A DNA stretch of 56,233 bases from an uncultured Clostridia bacterium (GTDB taxonomy: Bacteria; Bacillota; Clostridia; Lachnospirales; Anaerotignaceae). Each line of letters starts with the position of its first letter. Positions within the stretch are counted from its first letter, which is position 1. The translations under genes were made by a program, and so were the position numbers. The notes beneath the pieces were generated by a model. The model was not told the DNA's origin. It worked only from the letters and a program-made list of their open reading frames with translations, and ran no database searches. Where the stretch lies: contig CALWEX010000067.1 in NCBI GenBank assembly GCA_944377425.1, positions 1-56,233 of the forward strand, read 5' to 3'. Of the stretch, positions 40,052 to 49,049 are shown piece after piece.

Positions 40052-42451
40052 TTATTCTCTTAAGTTAGCTCCAAAATCTTTTTCAAGTGAAGCTAAAATC
40101 TTTTTCATGGCAGGGTTTACATCATCATCAACAAGGGTTCTGTCTGCTGCTCTGAATGTAATTGAGTAAGAAACAGATTTAAAACCTTTATCAATCTGGC
40201 TTCCCTGGTAAACATCAAAAAGCTTAACACTTTCAATAAGATTGCCGCCATTTTCTTTAATTGATTTTTCAATATCTTTAACAAATACTCCGTCGTTAAT
40301 TACCATTGAAATATCTCTTGTAATAGCTGGATACTTAGGAAGTGGCTTATATTCAGCAACAAGGCAAGCGTTATTAACAAGTGCTTCAAAATCAACAACA
40401 GCAAAATAAACTCTAGTTTCTATTGAGTAGTTGTCTGCTACTGTAGGATGAATTTCACCTACATAACCTGCATTTTCTCCGTTAATATAAATTTCTGCTG
40501 TTCTGCCAGGGTGCATCCAAGTTATATCGCTCTGTGGATTAAACTCAGCCTTTTCACTTATTCCTAAAACATCAAAAAGGTGTTCTATTATACCTTTAAT
40601 AGTAAAGAAATCTGTATCTTTACCATACATGCCTATTGTAAGTTTTTTAGGCTCGTAAGGAAGCTCGGTAAGAGGAAGTGCTTTTGGTATGAAAATTTTG
40701 CCTATTTCAAATAAAGCAGCTTCTTCATTTCTTCTGTTATAGTTAGTAGATATTGAATTAAGCATTCCGTTTAATGTGGTTGTTCTCATTATAGAGAAGT
40801 CCTCACCTAAAGGATTATAGATATTAACTGTTTTTCTAAGGTCGCTGTTTTCTGGTATTAAAAGCTTGTCAAATACCTTAGGGCTTTCAAATGTAAATGT
40901 CATAGCCTCGCAAAGACCGTTTGAAATCATAGTATCTTTAACAATATCTGTAATCTGTTGTTCATATGTCTTTTTGCCAACTGTAGGAGTGCCTGCGGCA
41001 AGAGTAGGCTCAATTTTGCTGTAGCCGTAAAGTCTTGCTACTTCCTCGGCTAAGTCTGCATTTGTTTCAAGGTCTGGTCTGAATGTAGGTATTGTAAGCA
41101 TTTTTGCGTCTTTGTTTACTTTAATTTCAAGGCGCTCAAATAATTCTATCATTGTATCTTCAGAAATATCAGTACCTAAAAGCTTATTTATTTTTTCAGG
41201 GCTGTAAGGAATTTTTCTTTCTTCCAATTTGTTAGGATAGCAGTCTACACAGCCTTTTACTACATCACCACAGCCTAACATTTCTACAAGCTGAACGGCT
41301 CTGTTAACAGCTATTTCACATAAATTAGGGTCTAAGCCTTTTTCAAACTTGCTTGAAGCGTCTGTTCTAAGGCCTAACTTTTTAGCAGTAATTCTTATGT
41401 TTGGTCCATTAAAGTTAGCTGACTCAAAAAGAACCTCTGCTGTATCCCCTGTAATCATTGAGTTTTCGCCGCCCATAACACCTGCTATACCTACTGCTTT
41501 TTCACTATCTGCAATAACAAGCATTGATGAATCAAGGTTTCTTTCAATGCCGTCAAGAGTTGTAAACTTCTCGCCTTCTTTAGCGTTTCTTACTATAATG
41601 TGTCTGTCGGCTATGGTGTCAATGCTGAAAGCATGCATTGGCTGACCGAACTCCTGCATTACAAAGTTTGTAATGTCAACTATATTGTTAATAGGTCTAA
41701 TTCCAACTGAACGAAGTCTTTTTCTCATCCATCTTGGAGAAGAACCAATTTTTACGTTTTTAACTACTCTTGCAACGTATCTTGGGCAAAGCTCGCTGTT
41801 TTGGATATCAACAGAAACCATATCGTTGATATTCCCTTCAGCTTCTTCTTTAACCATAATTTCAGGGTATCTGAGTTTTTTGTTATATGTTGCAGCAGTT
41901 TCTCTTGCAAGACCAATCATGCTGAAGCAGTCTGGTCTGTTTGATGTAATTTCAAACTCAACTGATTCATCATATAAGTCCATAATTTCAACTATATCTT
42001 TTCCTAAAGGCACTTCATTTGGGAATATATAAATTCCGTTTTCAGGAGCTTCTGGGAAATCATGTCTGTCGCAGCCTAATTCTTCTACTGAACAAAGCAT
42101 TCCGTTGGACTCAACACCACGTAATTTACCTTTTTTAATTTTAACGCCGTTAGCCAATGTAGAACCGCTTAAAGCAACAGGGATATAAGCACCTACATAA
42201 AGGTTTGTAGCGCCTGTAACTATCTGTAAAGGTTCTCCACTTCCAACATCTATTTTAGTTACAACAAGCTTATCAGCATCAGGGTGTTTTTCTATAGAAA
42301 GTACTTTACCAGTAACTACGTTTTTAATATCTCCGCCAAGAACAGTATAGCCCTCTACCTTTGAACCGGAAAGAGTAATGTCCTCAACATAATCTTTAAT
42401 ATCTGTATCCACATCCACATAGTCTTTTAACCATGTCATTGACATATCCAT
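40052..42451 (-). CDS. pheT: Phenylalanyl-tRNA synthetase beta subunit
   Basis: A 799-aa bacterial PheT. The N-terminal tRNA-binding (EMAP-like) domain includes VVTGKVLSIEKHPDADKL, the B3/B4 editing domain and the B5 domain (RPINNIVDITNFVMQEFGQP) follow, and the C-terminal anticodon-binding FDX domain has YPAITRDISMVI. Start ATG 42451 follows AGGAGAG. It acts as the alpha2beta2 enzyme with PheS, encoded 20 bp upstream. Confidence 0.97.
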   Translation of the reverse strand: MDMSMTWLKDYVDVDTDIKDYVEDITLSGSKVEGYTVLGGDIKNVVTGKVLSIEKHPDADKLVVTKIDVGSGEPLQIVTGATNLYVGAYIPVALSGSTLANGVKIKKGKLRGVESNGMLCSVEELGCDRHDFPEAPENGIYIFPNEVPLGKDIVEIMDLYDESVEFEITSNRPDCFSMIGLARETAATYNKKLRYPEIMVKEEAEGNINDMVSVDIQNSELCPRYVARVVKNVKIGSSPRWMRKRLRSVGIRPINNIVDITNFVMQEFGQPMHAFSIDTIADRHIIVRNAKEGEKFTTLDGIERNLDSSMLVIADSEKAVGIAGVMGGENSMITGDTAEVLFESANFNGPNIRITAKKLGLRTDASSKFEKGLDPNLCEIAVNRAVQLVEMLGCGDVVKGCVDCYPNKLEERKIPYSPEKINKLLGTDISEDTMIELFERLEIKVNKDAKMLTIPTFRPDLETNADLAEEVARLYGYSKIEPTLAAGTPTVGKKTYEQQITDIVKDTMISNGLCEAMTFTFESPKVFDKLLIPENSDLRKTVNIYNPLGEDFSIMRTTTLNGMLNSISTNYNRRNEEAALFEIGKIFIPKALPLTELPYEPKKLTIGMYGKDTDFFTIKGIIEHLFDVLGISEKAEFNPQSDITWMHPGRTAEIYINGENAGYVGEIHPTVADNYSIETRVYFAVVDFEALVNNACLVAEYKPLPKYPAITRDISMVINDGVFVKDIEKSIKENGGNLIESVKLFDVYQGSQIDKGFKSVSYSITFRAADRTLVDDDVNPAMKKILASLEKDFGANLRE

Positions 42452-42471
42452 TTATATACACTCTCCTTTTA

Positions 42472-43491
42472 TCAGAACTGTTTAAGGAATTTAACATCAT
42501 TTTCAAAAAGCAGACGAAGGTCTGTAATACCGTATCTCTGCATAGCAACACGCTCAAGACCCATACCAAAAGCAAAACCGCTGTATTCATCAGGGTCTAT
42601 TCCGCTCATTTCAAGTACTTTAGGATGAACCATTCCGCAGCCTAAAAGTTCAATATAACCTTCACCTTTGCATACACGGCAGCCTTTACCACCACAAGCA
42701 AAGCATGTAACATCCATTTCGGCGCTTGGCTCTGTAAATGGGAAGTGATGAGGTCTGAAACGAACTTTTGTGTCTTCACCAAAAAGCTCTTTTGCAAATA
42801 CCGCAAGAGCACCTTTAAGGTCACCCATTGTAATATTTTTGTCTACAACAAGGCCTTCAAGCTGGTGGAATATAGGAGAATGTGTAGCATCAACTTCATC
42901 GGCACGGTATACAGCACCCGGGCATACAACTCTTATAGGAAGTTTGCCTTTTTCCATTACTCTTACCTGAACAGGAGATGTCTGTGTTCTTAAAAGGATG
43001 TCTCCGTTTATATAAAATGTATCCTGCTCATCTTTTGCAGGGTGGTTTGCTGGAATATTAAGAGCCTCAAAGTTGTAATAATCCTTTTCAACTTCTGGGC
43101 CGTCAGCTATTTCGTAACCCATGCCAATGAATATATCTGAAATTTCGTCTATTACTTTGTCAAGAGGATGTTTGTGTCCGCATGCACAAGTATGTCCTGG
43201 CATTGTAACGTCTATTTTTTCGCTTTCAAGTCTGCTCTTAAGTTCAAGGGCGGCAAGTTCTTTTTTAACCTGCTCAATTTTGTTTTCAATATCATTTCTT
43301 ACATCATTAGCAAGCTGACCTATTATAGGGCGTTCCTCGTTTGTAAGGTCTTTCATACCTTTAAGTATAGCTGTAAGTTCACCTTTTTTGCCTAAAAACT
43401 TAACTTTAATATCATCAAGTTCTTTTGTCTGTTTAACCTGATTTAAAGCCGCTAAGGCTTTTTCCTGAATTTCTTGAAGCTGTTTTTTCAT
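42472..43491 (-). CDS. pheS: Phenylalanyl-tRNA synthetase alpha subunit
   Basis: A 339-aa PheS catalytic subunit. An N-terminal coiled coil is followed by motif 2 and 3 segments: [37 protein letters not shown], and [18 protein letters not shown] near the end. ATG 43491 after AAAGGAGAAGTAAA gives the expected start ([13 protein letters not shown]); a longer frame upstream runs into the leader terminator. It charges tRNA(Phe) with phenylalanine. Expression is controlled by the T-box leader directly upstream. Confidence 0.97.
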   Translation of the reverse strand: MKKQLQEIQEKALAALNQVKQTKELDDIKVKFLGKKGELTAILKGMKDLTNEERPIIGQLANDVRNDIENKIEQVKKELAALELKSRLESEKIDVTMPGHTCACGHKHPLDKVIDEISDIFIGMGYEIADGPEVEKDYYNFEALNIPANHPAKDEQDTFYINGDILLRTQTSPVQVRVMEKGKLPIRVVCPGAVYRADEVDATHSPIFHQLEGLVVDKNITMGDLKGALAVFAKELFGEDTKVRFRPHHFPFTEPSAEMDVTCFACGGKGCRVCKGEGYIELLGCGMVHPKVLEMSGIDPDEYSGFAFGMGLERVAMQRYGITDLRLLFENDVKFLKQF

Positions 43492-43523
43492 TTTACTTCT
43501 CCTTTCATTTGACTTACGAAAAA

Positions 43524-43800
43524 TAAAAAAAGCCTTCATCCCAAAATATGGGACGAAGGCATAATCTCCGCGGTACCACCCGAATTCCTACAAAAGCAGG
43601 CTCTTTAACCACTCAATAAAGCGGCTGCACATAACGCGTACCAGCGGACTTTCCTACTGTTAATTCAGAAAGCCGGCTCCGGCGGGAACTTCGGCACAAT
43701 ATAAACCTAAAAGTGCTTACAGCCAAGGCACTTTCTCTCTTAAGGTTTAATTAAACTGCGCTTACTTAACGCCATCTAAGCCATTAGAACTATATACCAC
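43524..43800 (-). ncRNA. T-box leader controlling pheST
   Basis: On the minus strand, GGGTGGTACCGCGG (around 43567-43580) is the conserved T-box and antiterminator sequence, followed by terminator GCCTTCGTCCC/GGGATGAAGGC and seven T residues (43560-43524). Stem I features are present: AGTA near the base and an apical AGAGA/GCTG region. A TTC (Phe) codon at 43688-43686, in GCCGAAGTTCCCGCC, is the likely specifier. Uncharged tRNA(Phe) would bind and prevent termination. Confidence 0.9.
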
Positions 43801-43803
43801 TAT

Positions 43804-43831
43804 ATTTTATCACGAAGTTTTTTAAAGTCAA
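43804..43831 (-). promoter_or_regulatory. Promoter of the pheST T-box transcript
   Basis: Minus strand TTGACT (43831-43826), 16-bp spacer, TAAAAT (43809-43804), directly before the leader. Confidence 0.55.
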
Positions 43832-43877
43832 CTTATTTTTATTGATTTTATTTCCATTTTACAACAATTTAATCAGT

Positions 43878-44672
43878 TTAATAAATAATATGGGTTACAA
43901 ACTGGTCTATAATAAGCAATACGCCTAATATTCCCACATACAGAGAGAAATATTTAAGTTTTCCCTTTTTAATTACATTTATCATAAACTTAATTGCTAC
44001 AAACCCAGAAACAGCAGCAAAAATAAAACCAACAATTGTAGGAGCAATGCCTATTGCACTAATTCCGGCTCCACCGTCCGAAATCATATCTTTAATAGTA
44101 AGAACCATTGCGCCTAATATAGCCGGTATAGAGAGCAAAAATGAAAATCTTGCAGCTGAGGAGCGGCTCAAATCCCTTGAAAGAGCGCCTGTTATAGTCA
44201 TACCGCTTCTGGAAATTGCAGGGCATATAGCAACACCTTGGAGAGTACCAACAACAACAGCATCTAAGTATGACATATCCCGAATTTTCTTTCTGCCGCC
44301 TTTCCTTGAGTCTGCGTAAAGCAAAGCCAAAGCTGTAATAATAAAATTAAAACCAATAAAATTACCTTCTCCAAATGTATTGTCTATTATATCGCCAAAA
44401 ACAAGAGCAATTATAACTGTAGGCAATGTTGCAATAATAAGTAAATATGTAGTTTTTTGAAACGGACGGCGTATAAGCTTAGCTATATCCTGCCAGTAAC
44501 AGATAAAAACAGCAATTAATGTTGCCACGTGCAGTATAATATCAAATGACATTGTGGCTTCTTCAATACCAAATATTTTTTGAAATAATGTCAAATGTCC
44601 GGAACTGCTTACAGGCAAAAATTCCGTAAGACCTTGTATAATACCAAGTATGGCAGCATGGAATATACTCAT
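43878..44672 (-). CDS. uppP: Undecaprenyl-diphosphatase
   Basis: A 264-aa UppP (BacA) with about eight membrane helices. Motif 1 is QGLTEFLPVSSSGHL (residues 13-27) and motif 2 is PAISRSGMTI with ALSRDLSRSSAARFSFLLSIP. It removes one phosphate from undecaprenyl diphosphate so that the lipid carrier can be reused for cell-wall synthesis, and it confers bacitracin tolerance. It stands alone with its own promoter. GGGGG precedes ATG 44672. Confidence 0.95.
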   Translation of the reverse strand: MSIFHAAILGIIQGLTEFLPVSSSGHLTLFQKIFGIEEATMSFDIILHVATLIAVFICYWQDIAKLIRRPFQKTTYLLIIATLPTVIIALVFGDIIDNTFGEGNFIGFNFIITALALLYADSRKGGRKKIRDMSYLDAVVVGTLQGVAICPAISRSGMTITGALSRDLSRSSAARFSFLLSIPAILGAMVLTIKDMISDGGAGISAIGIAPTIVGFIFAAVSGFVAIKFMINVIKKGKLKYFSLYVGILGVLLIIDQFVTHIIY

Positions 44673-44701
44673 ATTTATCCCCCTTAAAGTTTTATGGTTG
44701 T

Positions 44702-44730
44702 ATTATATTACATATTTTTACATATCGCAA
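44702..44730 (-). promoter_or_regulatory. Promoter of uppP
   Basis: Minus strand TTGCGA (44730-44725), 17-bp spacer, TATAAT (44707-44702), 30 bp before the start. Confidence 0.7.
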
Positions 44731-44800
44731 TTTATAATATTATCAATGCAGTAAAATTATAATTAAAACTTAACCTATTTTTATAATTATGCCAAAACTG

Positions 44801-44829
44801 TTGCAATTTGCTTTTTTTGCTGATATAGT
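44801..44829 (+). promoter_or_regulatory. Promoter of the DEAD-box helicase gene
   Basis: TTGCAA (44801-44806), 17-bp spacer, TATAGT (44824-44829), 45 bp upstream of the start codon. Confidence 0.65.
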
Positions 44830-44873
44830 ATGCAAAATAAGTCACGTTTAAAGTAGTTGAAAGGAAAGAATAA

Positions 44874-46544
44874 ATGGAAAATTTAAAATTTGAAGAACTT
44901 AATATATCAGACTGGATGCTTAGGGCTGTTAAAGATATGGGCTATGAAGAAGCTTCACCTATCCAGTCACAGGCAATACCGCTTATTTTGGAAGGCCATG
45001 ATATTATAGGCCAGTCACAGACAGGTACAGGTAAAACAGCATCTTTCGGTATACCATGCCTTGAGAAAATAGACCCTGATGACAGGAAGCTTCAGGCACT
45101 TATACTCTGCCCTACAAGAGAGCTGGCAATACAGGTAAGCGAAGAATTTAGAAAGCTTTTAAAATTTAAAGATAATATCCGTGTACTGCCTATTTATGGC
45201 GGACAGCCTATAGACAGACAGATTTTAGCACTTAAAAAAGGCGCACAGGTTATAATAGGTACCCCAGGCCGTGTAATGGACCACATGAGACGCCATACAC
45301 TTAAAATGGCAACTGTTAAGTATGTTGTTCTTGACGAAGCCGATGAAATGCTTGATATGGGCTTTAGAGATGATATAGAGCTTATACTTGATAAAGTACC
45401 AGAAGAACGCCAAACAGTAATGTTCTCTGCTACTATGAGTGATGAGGTGCTTGACCTTTCAAAAAGATACTTAATTAATCCAGAATACGTTAAAATATCC
45501 AGAAAAGAGCTTACTGTTCCTAACATAGAACAGATATACTTTGATGTAAAAGAAAAATACAAGCTGGAGGCTCTTTGCCGCCTTATAGATGTTTATGCGC
45601 CTAAACTTGCTATTGTTTTCTGCAATACAAAAAAGCGTGTTGATGATGTAACGGAACAGCTTTTAGGCCGTGGCTATTTTGCAGACGGACTTCATGGTGA
45701 CCTTAAACAGCCACAGCGCGACAGAGTAATGCAAAAATTCAGAAACGGCGCTATAGAAATACTTGTTGCAACTGATGTGGCCGCAAGAGGTATTGATGTT
45801 GAAAATGTGGATATTGTATTTAACTACGATATTCCGCAGGATGAGGAATACTATGTTCATAGAATAGGCAGAACCGGACGAGCTGGAAAAAGCGGTATTG
45901 CATTTACTTTCTGTGTTGGTAGAGAAATATATAAGCTTAGGGATATAATGACATATACAAAAACAAAAATCCGCCAGGAAATGCTCCCTACTCTTGATGA
46001 TATGGAGAAAAACAAGACAGATGTTTTTGTAGAAAAACTGCGCAATGTTATTTCTCAGGGTGACTTAGAAAAATTCGCCGCCATTGCAGAAGATATAACA
46101 GACGATGACATAACAATACTTGATGTTGCAGCAGCATTAATTAAAATGAATATTGGTGAGGCCATTGCAGACTACAGTGCTGCTGAAAATGACCTTAATG
46201 TAAAACGTCCAACTAGAGTAAATGCAGAACCAGCTTCAAAAGATATGGTTCGTTTATTTATTAATGCAGGAAAAAACAACAAAATTCGTGCAAAGGATAT
46301 TGTAGGTGCTTTTGCTGGTGAAACAGGTGTTCCAGGACAAGTTATTGGAGCTATAGATATTTACGATGACTTTGCTTATGTAGATGTTCCTTTTGAGTAT
46401 GCAAAAGATATTATAGAAGGTATGAAAAACAGCCGTATTAAAGGCAGAAAAATAAGCATTGAAAAAGCAAAGAAAATCAAATTACCTAAATCTCCTTTTA
46501 AGTCATCCAAAAAGACAAAAACAAAAGATAGAAAACATTTATAA
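44874..46544 (+). CDS. DEAD-box RNA helicase with DbpA-type RNA-binding domain
   Basis: A 556-aa ATP-dependent RNA helicase. Q motif ASPIQSQAIP, Walker A SQTGTGKTASFG, motif II VLDEADEMLDMG, SAT (FSATMS), and VATDVAARGIDV ... HRIGRTGRAGKSG in the second RecA domain. A DbpA-like RNA-binding domain at about residues 455-530 (VRLFINAGKNNKIRAKDIVGA) and a Lys-rich tail follow. Similar to DeaD/CshA/DbpA proteins that remodel ribosomal RNA and mRNA, often cold-induced. The exact name cannot be settled from sequence. Confidence 0.93.
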   Translation: MENLKFEELNISDWMLRAVKDMGYEEASPIQSQAIPLILEGHDIIGQSQTGTGKTASFGIPCLEKIDPDDRKLQALILCPTRELAIQVSEEFRKLLKFKDNIRVLPIYGGQPIDRQILALKKGAQVIIGTPGRVMDHMRRHTLKMATVKYVVLDEADEMLDMGFRDDIELILDKVPEERQTVMFSATMSDEVLDLSKRYLINPEYVKISRKELTVPNIEQIYFDVKEKYKLEALCRLIDVYAPKLAIVFCNTKKRVDDVTEQLLGRGYFADGLHGDLKQPQRDRVMQKFRNGAIEILVATDVAARGIDVENVDIVFNYDIPQDEEYYVHRIGRTGRAGKSGIAFTFCVGREIYKLRDIMTYTKTKIRQEMLPTLDDMEKNKTDVFVEKLRNVISQGDLEKFAAIAEDITDDDITILDVAAALIKMNIGEAIADYSAAENDLNVKRPTRVNAEPASKDMVRLFINAGKNNKIRAKDIVGAFAGETGVPGQVIGAIDIYDDFAYVDVPFEYAKDIIEGMKNSRIKGRKISIEKAKKIKLPKSPFKSSKKTKTKDRKHL

Positions 46545-46554
46545 AAAATACAAA

Positions 46555-46587
46555 CAAAAAAGACAGGCATTGATGTCTGTCTTTTTT
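46555..46587. terminator. Terminator between the helicase and the 115-aa membrane protein gene
   Basis: AAAAAAGACAG and CTGTCTTTTTT flank a short loop; A- and T-runs on both sides make it suitable for both converging genes. Confidence 0.8.
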
Positions 46588-46592
46588 AAATC

Positions 46593-46940
46593 TCATTCAT
46601 TAATAATTTCAGCTTGTTCTGATGGATTTGATTTGTTTTCAATTAGCTGAGCTTTTGCAAATAGTACACAAGAAACATATCTTAAAACAAAAACTGCACT
46701 CCATAATATAAAAACCAAAAATATCATTTCATCAAATTCATCTAACATAAATATAAATGCTGTAATTATGCCGCTTGCAGATATTAAGCGTATAAAAGCA
46801 AGTACAGCAGCTAAAGTAAACGGTATTGCCGCTATTAAAAGCAATATAGAAATCAGCTTTAATCCGCCGCCAGCTATAGATAAATTAGTAGCTAAAGGAT
46901 TATTAGGATAAACTTCAAACCAAGACCGCTTTTTATTCAT
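46593..46940 (-). CDS. Membrane protein of unknown function (115 aa)
   Basis: A 115-aa protein with two or three hydrophobic segments (residues 27-55 and 68-93) and an acidic tail ending NE. AGGAGTGAT precedes ATG 46940. No family I am sure of. It follows the PepSY genes on the same strand, but a hairpin lies between, so co-transcription is doubtful. Confidence 0.65.
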   Translation of the reverse strand: MNKKRSWFEVYPNNPLATNLSIAGGGLKLISILLLIAAIPFTLAAVLAFIRLISASGIITAFIFMLDEFDEMIFLVFILWSAVFVLRYVSCVLFAKAQLIENKSNPSEQAEIINE

Positions 46941-46960
46941 ACAATCACTCCTTTAATTAA

Positions 46961-46993
46961 TAAGGAGCTGAAAATCAGCCCCTTATTTTATAT
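46961..46993 (-). terminator. Possible terminator after the PepSY operon
   Basis: AAGGAGCTGA/TCAGCCCCTT with a 3-4 nt loop, just after the 366-aa gene. T-tract is weak. Confidence 0.45.
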
Positions 46994-47005
46994 CTTGTTA
47001 ATCAA

Positions 47006-48106
47006 TCAGTCGTAAACAGACTCAGAATCTCTTGAAATAATATCGCCTGTTAAAGCGTCAATTTCAAATTCATGTTCCATTGAGTTGTAAATAATTTTTA
47101 CTTCGTATTCAGCTCTGCCGTCATCATAGTCAAACTTAACCTGTACAACATTGTTTGAACTTGCGCCTGATACTTGACCTAAAGCAATGCTTTTAGCTTT
47201 TTCTTCACCTATATATGAGCTGTTGTTATTTTTATTAGGTGCTGTGTAGCTATAGCTTTCTGCATCATAGTCATAGCTTATAATTTCGCCTGTGTAAGCA
47301 TCTATTTCATAGTCATATTCTTTGTAATCATTTGTATAGAACTCTACCTCATAAACCTGTCTGCCATCGTCCCAATCCATTTTAGCTTTTACAAAGTTAA
47401 CCTGATTTGAGCTTAAACCTGCATGAGCAAGAGCTTTATTTTTTGCATCATCAACAGAAATTGTATTTTTTGAGCTATTATTCTGGCTGTTATTATTATT
47501 CTGATTCTTATTAAAGCTGTCTGCATCAGTTACTAAACTACCGCTTTCATTGCTTAATGTAATTGTTTCTGTATCACCGTTCCATGATACTGTTTTACCC
47601 ATTAATTCTCCTACAGAGCGCAAAGGAAGATATGTTGAGCCGTTATAGAGCATTGGGTAAACAGTATTTCCATTTGCATCAGTAAATTTCTGAGTTGTTC
47701 CATCTACTACAATAGTAAAATCATCGCGGATTTCAGCTTTTATACTTTGGGATTTGGCGTTATTATCAGGTGTACCATTAACTGGTGATGTACTGCGTGT
47801 GCCAGATATTGATACAGTTAATGATGACTGATCCCAGTTTACATTTTTGCCCATAAGTTCACCTATAGCTCTTAAAGGAAGATAGGTTGTACCGTTATAC
47901 ACTATAGGATGTGCTTCGCTGCCGTCTGCACTGTAAAATGTTTTTTCTGACCCATCAACTATTATGTTAAAATCTGGGCTAAGCTGAGCTTTAACACTTG
48001 TTGCACCAAAAGCGTTTAATGAAAAAGTTAATGAGCCAGCAAGTAATGCCATACTGATTAAAGCAGTACCAAATCTTTTACCGTTAATATTTTTTCTTGT
48101 CTTCAT
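47006..48106 (-). CDS. Exported protein: two copper-amine-oxidase N-like domains plus two PepSY domains
   Basis: A 366-aa secreted protein with signal peptide to about residue 33 (FGATSVKA). Two tandem copies of the copper amine oxidase N-terminal-like fold (residues 35-100 and 120-185) share PIVYNGTTYLPLRAIGELMGK. Two PepSY domains (residues 222-285 and 300-362) share the pattern YEVEFYTNDYKEYDYEIDAYTGEI. PepSY domains inhibit or bind proteases and signal at the envelope in many Firmicutes. It lies 19 bp downstream of a PepSY lipoprotein gene in one operon. Confidence 0.85.
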   Translation of the reverse strand: MKTRKNINGKRFGTALISMALLAGSLTFSLNAFGATSVKAQLSPDFNIIVDGSEKTFYSADGSEAHPIVYNGTTYLPLRAIGELMGKNVNWDQSSLTVSISGTRSTSPVNGTPDNNAKSQSIKAEIRDDFTIVVDGTTQKFTDANGNTVYPMLYNGSTYLPLRSVGELMGKTVSWNGDTETITLSNESGSLVTDADSFNKNQNNNNSQNNSSKNTISVDDAKNKALAHAGLSSNQVNFVKAKMDWDDGRQVYEVEFYTNDYKEYDYEIDAYTGEIISYDYDAESYSYTAPNKNNNSSYIGEEKAKSIALGQVSGASSNNVVQVKFDYDDGRAEYEVKIIYNSMEHEFEIDALTGDIISRDSESVYD

Positions 48107-48125
48107 AAATCTTCTCCCCTTTTGA

Positions 48126-48953
48126 TTAGTTATATATAGATTCTGATTCCCAGCTACGAATCGCGCCGCTGTAACCGTCTATACTAAATTCATATTCTGT
48201 TTCTGAATAGTAAATTTTGCCTTCATATTCCAAGCGTCCGTCATCATAGTCAACTTCAAACTCATGGATATTTTCTAATGTTGCTCCGGGTACTTGTGAT
48301 AAAGCTATGTTCTTGGCTTCATCAGCTGAAATTTCACTCTTATTAGATTGTGAATTGTTCTGATTAGAGCCACTAAAGTGTTCAGCATCATAGTCATAAG
48401 ATAAAATTTCACCTGTAACAGCATTTATCTCGTAGTCATATTCCTCGTAATTTGATGAATAGAATTCTATTTCATATTTTTGAACTCCGTCATCACGCTC
48501 TAAACCAGTTTTTATAAAAGTAACATCTTCATTTTTTAAACCGGCATGGTTTAAAGCTATTTCTTTTGCGTCATTTTCTGTTATTATGCCAGAAGCATTA
48601 TTTGTGCCCTGCTGTACTGATGTATTAGACTGCTGGTTTTGGGTAACTGTGTTTTCAATGCTTGTTGCTTCTGTAGCCTTGCTGTCTATTACTACGCCTG
48701 TAACAGCGTCTACATCATACTCATATTTTTGACCACCCGATGAAAAGTCAACATCATAATAGTTTATACCATTTCTGCTGTCCAGCTCGGTTTTTTCAAA
48801 TACAGCATCAGATTCAACTACTCCAGATGCTTCCAAAGCCAGAGCCTTAGCGGCTTCTGCACTTATATACTCTTCTTTTTTTGTTTGCTGGGCACAGCCT
48901 GTAATTGCTATTGCTACCATGGCCGGAATAATTATTTTGTTTATTGTTTTCAT
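48126..48953 (-). CDS. PepSY-domain lipoprotein (three repeats)
   Basis: A 275-aa lipoprotein. The lipobox is AITGC (Cys at residue 20). Three PepSY repeats follow (about residues 30-90, 130-190 and 208-272), each with YDVDFSSGGQKYEYDVDAVTG- or EYDYEINAVTGEI-like cores. Located on the outer face of the membrane. It is directly downstream of a two-component system and its promoter carries an 11-bp direct repeat, so it is a likely target of that system. Part of an operon with the next gene. Confidence 0.85.
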   Translation of the reverse strand: MKTINKIIIPAMVAIAITGCAQQTKKEEYISAEAAKALALEASGVVESDAVFEKTELDSRNGINYYDVDFSSGGQKYEYDVDAVTGVVIDSKATEATSIENTVTQNQQSNTSVQQGTNNASGIITENDAKEIALNHAGLKNEDVTFIKTGLERDDGVQKYEIEFYSSNYEEYDYEINAVTGEILSYDYDAEHFSGSNQNNSQSNKSEISADEAKNIALSQVPGATLENIHEFEVDYDDGRLEYEGKIYYSETEYEFSIDGYSGAIRSWESESIYN

Positions 48954-48983
48954 AATTTCCTCCTTCCTTGCTGTTGAGTTAAT

Positions 48984-49013
48984 ATTATCAGCAAAACATT
49001 AAATCTACATGAA
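48984..49013 (-). promoter_or_regulatory. Promoter of the PepSY operon with an 11-bp-spaced direct repeat
   Basis: Minus-strand GATAAT -10 (48989-48984); upstream, TTTAATG (49003-48997) and TTCATG (49013-49008) begin 11 bp apart and overlay the -35 position. Spacing fits an OmpR-family response regulator such as the one encoded 1.4 kb upstream. Confidence 0.5.
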
Positions 49014-49049
49014 ATTATTTAAGTTTTTTATTTTTTTTGAATATCTAAA

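Noticed and set aside
43540..43800. pheST leader as a tRNA or other RNA gene
   Set aside because: The GGGTGGTACCGCGG motif followed by a terminator identifies a T-box leader; no cloverleaf is visible.
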